From NCBI GenBank assembly GCA_027575805.1, contig JANBPU010000048.1, forward strand, positions 34,568 to 98,567: a stretch of DNA of 64,000 nt, written 5' to 3'. Origin of the DNA: Mycoemilia scoparia (lineage: Eukaryota > Kickxellomycota > Kickxellomycetes > Kickxellales > Kickxellaceae). Positions 63,444 to 64,000 of this stretch are shown here, in pieces. The notes beneath the pieces are model-generated. The model did no database searches. It had not been told where the DNA came from and saw nothing but the letters and a program-made list of their open reading frames with translations. A program made the position numbers and the translations under genes. Position 1 is the first letter of the stretch; the number at the start of each line of letters is the position of its first letter.

Positions 63444-64000
63444 ACGGAGGTAGCTGTTGTTGGGCAGTGAGTGACCCAGTATTCCCCAGGGTAGCAAACA
63501 TACTGCAGAGCTATAGGAGCTCTGAACATTGCAGCCATATCTAAGCCGCTGCTAAGCCACTTATGATCATGGCTATATATATTATCCAAACTATTTGCTA
63601 GCACATTTTTTCTTTGGATTGTTTTCTTTTAAATTTATTTTTTCCTTGAAGAATTAAATTTTATTACCTCCAAAAGATTAAGAGTCTCAGTCTACTACTG
63701 AGAATAAGCCATCACAATACTACATATTTTCTAACACCCATAAGTGCCTATTAATTACTACATACTAACCCAAATCATCTTGTAAAATGTCAAAGAATGG
63801 CAGTCTACCTATAATTTATCTTGATAGATCTGAGAATTACCAAGTATGGCATAAATCTCTCAAGATCCACCTATCACAAGATAATACATAGTGTGACAAG
63901 TCTAACAAGGGAAGTGTTTTTATATGAAATCCTATAAACACAAGTGTTATATACCGTTGGAAAGCTCTCGTTTGGGAGAGCTTAATTCAATTAGGAATGC

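Larger units (their letters stand above)
62636..64000. other. Right edge: repeats only
   Basis: It contains an R2 half-copy and an R1 copy. The final 550 bp are AT-rich; I see no exon reaching the window end. Confidence 0.5.

Overview
The window is nuclear DNA of a fungus. It is AT-rich and its genes carry several short introns with GTAAGT-type donors and (T/C)AG acceptors. The kingdom is fixed by gene content: a DASH kinetochore subunit (Spc19), an AA11-type chitin-active LPMO with an X278 tail, COX16, Sm D1, MED31, RPB10 and ARL2. High intron density even in tiny genes, repeated F-box/LRR genes and abundant small dispersed repeats suggest an early-diverging (Mucoromycota-like) lineage rather than a budding yeast. 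That placement is inference. No rRNA, tRNA, CRISPR array or viral gene was seen.

Layout. 0-12 kb: a possible short gene, a large multi-pass membrane protein, a ChaC-type gamma-glutamylcyclotransferase (5 exons), an unknown protein and an F-box/LRR protein. 12.3-13.7 kb: member A of a small membrane-protein family. 14-21.4 kb: a compact housekeeping block (Siw14/OCA-like protein, COX16, SMD1, SPC19, MED31, AA11 LPMO), mostly divergent or convergent pairs. 22.4-26.4 kb: an F-box/LRR gene and small-family member B. 26.4-33.5 kb: a quasi-palindrome made of two head-to-head paralogues of the large membrane protein. 33.5-38 kb: sparse, with a 44-codon gene and an acidic orphan. 38-42.3 kb: an orphan, RPB10 and an HSL-type esterase. 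42.5-44.2 kb: small-family member C. 44.4-50.8 kb: three tandem F-box/LRR genes. 51.9-62.6 kb: an acidic orphan, a PhoD-like phosphatase, ARL2, a 3.3 kb gene-free stretch and an HAD-fold protein. 62.6-64 kb: repeats only.

Two dispersed repeat families, named here R1 (about 100-120 bp, terminal inverted repeats) and R2 (up to about 250 bp, foldback), are scattered between genes with at least 12 copies each. The most unusual structure is the small-gene family. Its three members (A, B, C) share the promoter, 5' leader and 3' flank as well as the coding region, and each is bracketed on both sides by R2 sequence. C is full length; A and B end at a shared TAA that replaces a Tyr codon, with the remains of the old tail still readable in frame. 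The second notable structure is the head-to-head membrane-gene pair, whose outer 550 bp and promoter-side 500 bp are nearly identical between arms while the coding middles have diverged, which points to patchy gene conversion. Two proteins look like catalytically lost enzymes (Siw14/OCA-like with Glu for the signature Arg; HAD with Gly for the nucleophile Asp).

All coordinates for spliced genes come from hand-joined exons whose reading phases close exactly. Repeat boundaries are approximate, and percentage identities were not computed.
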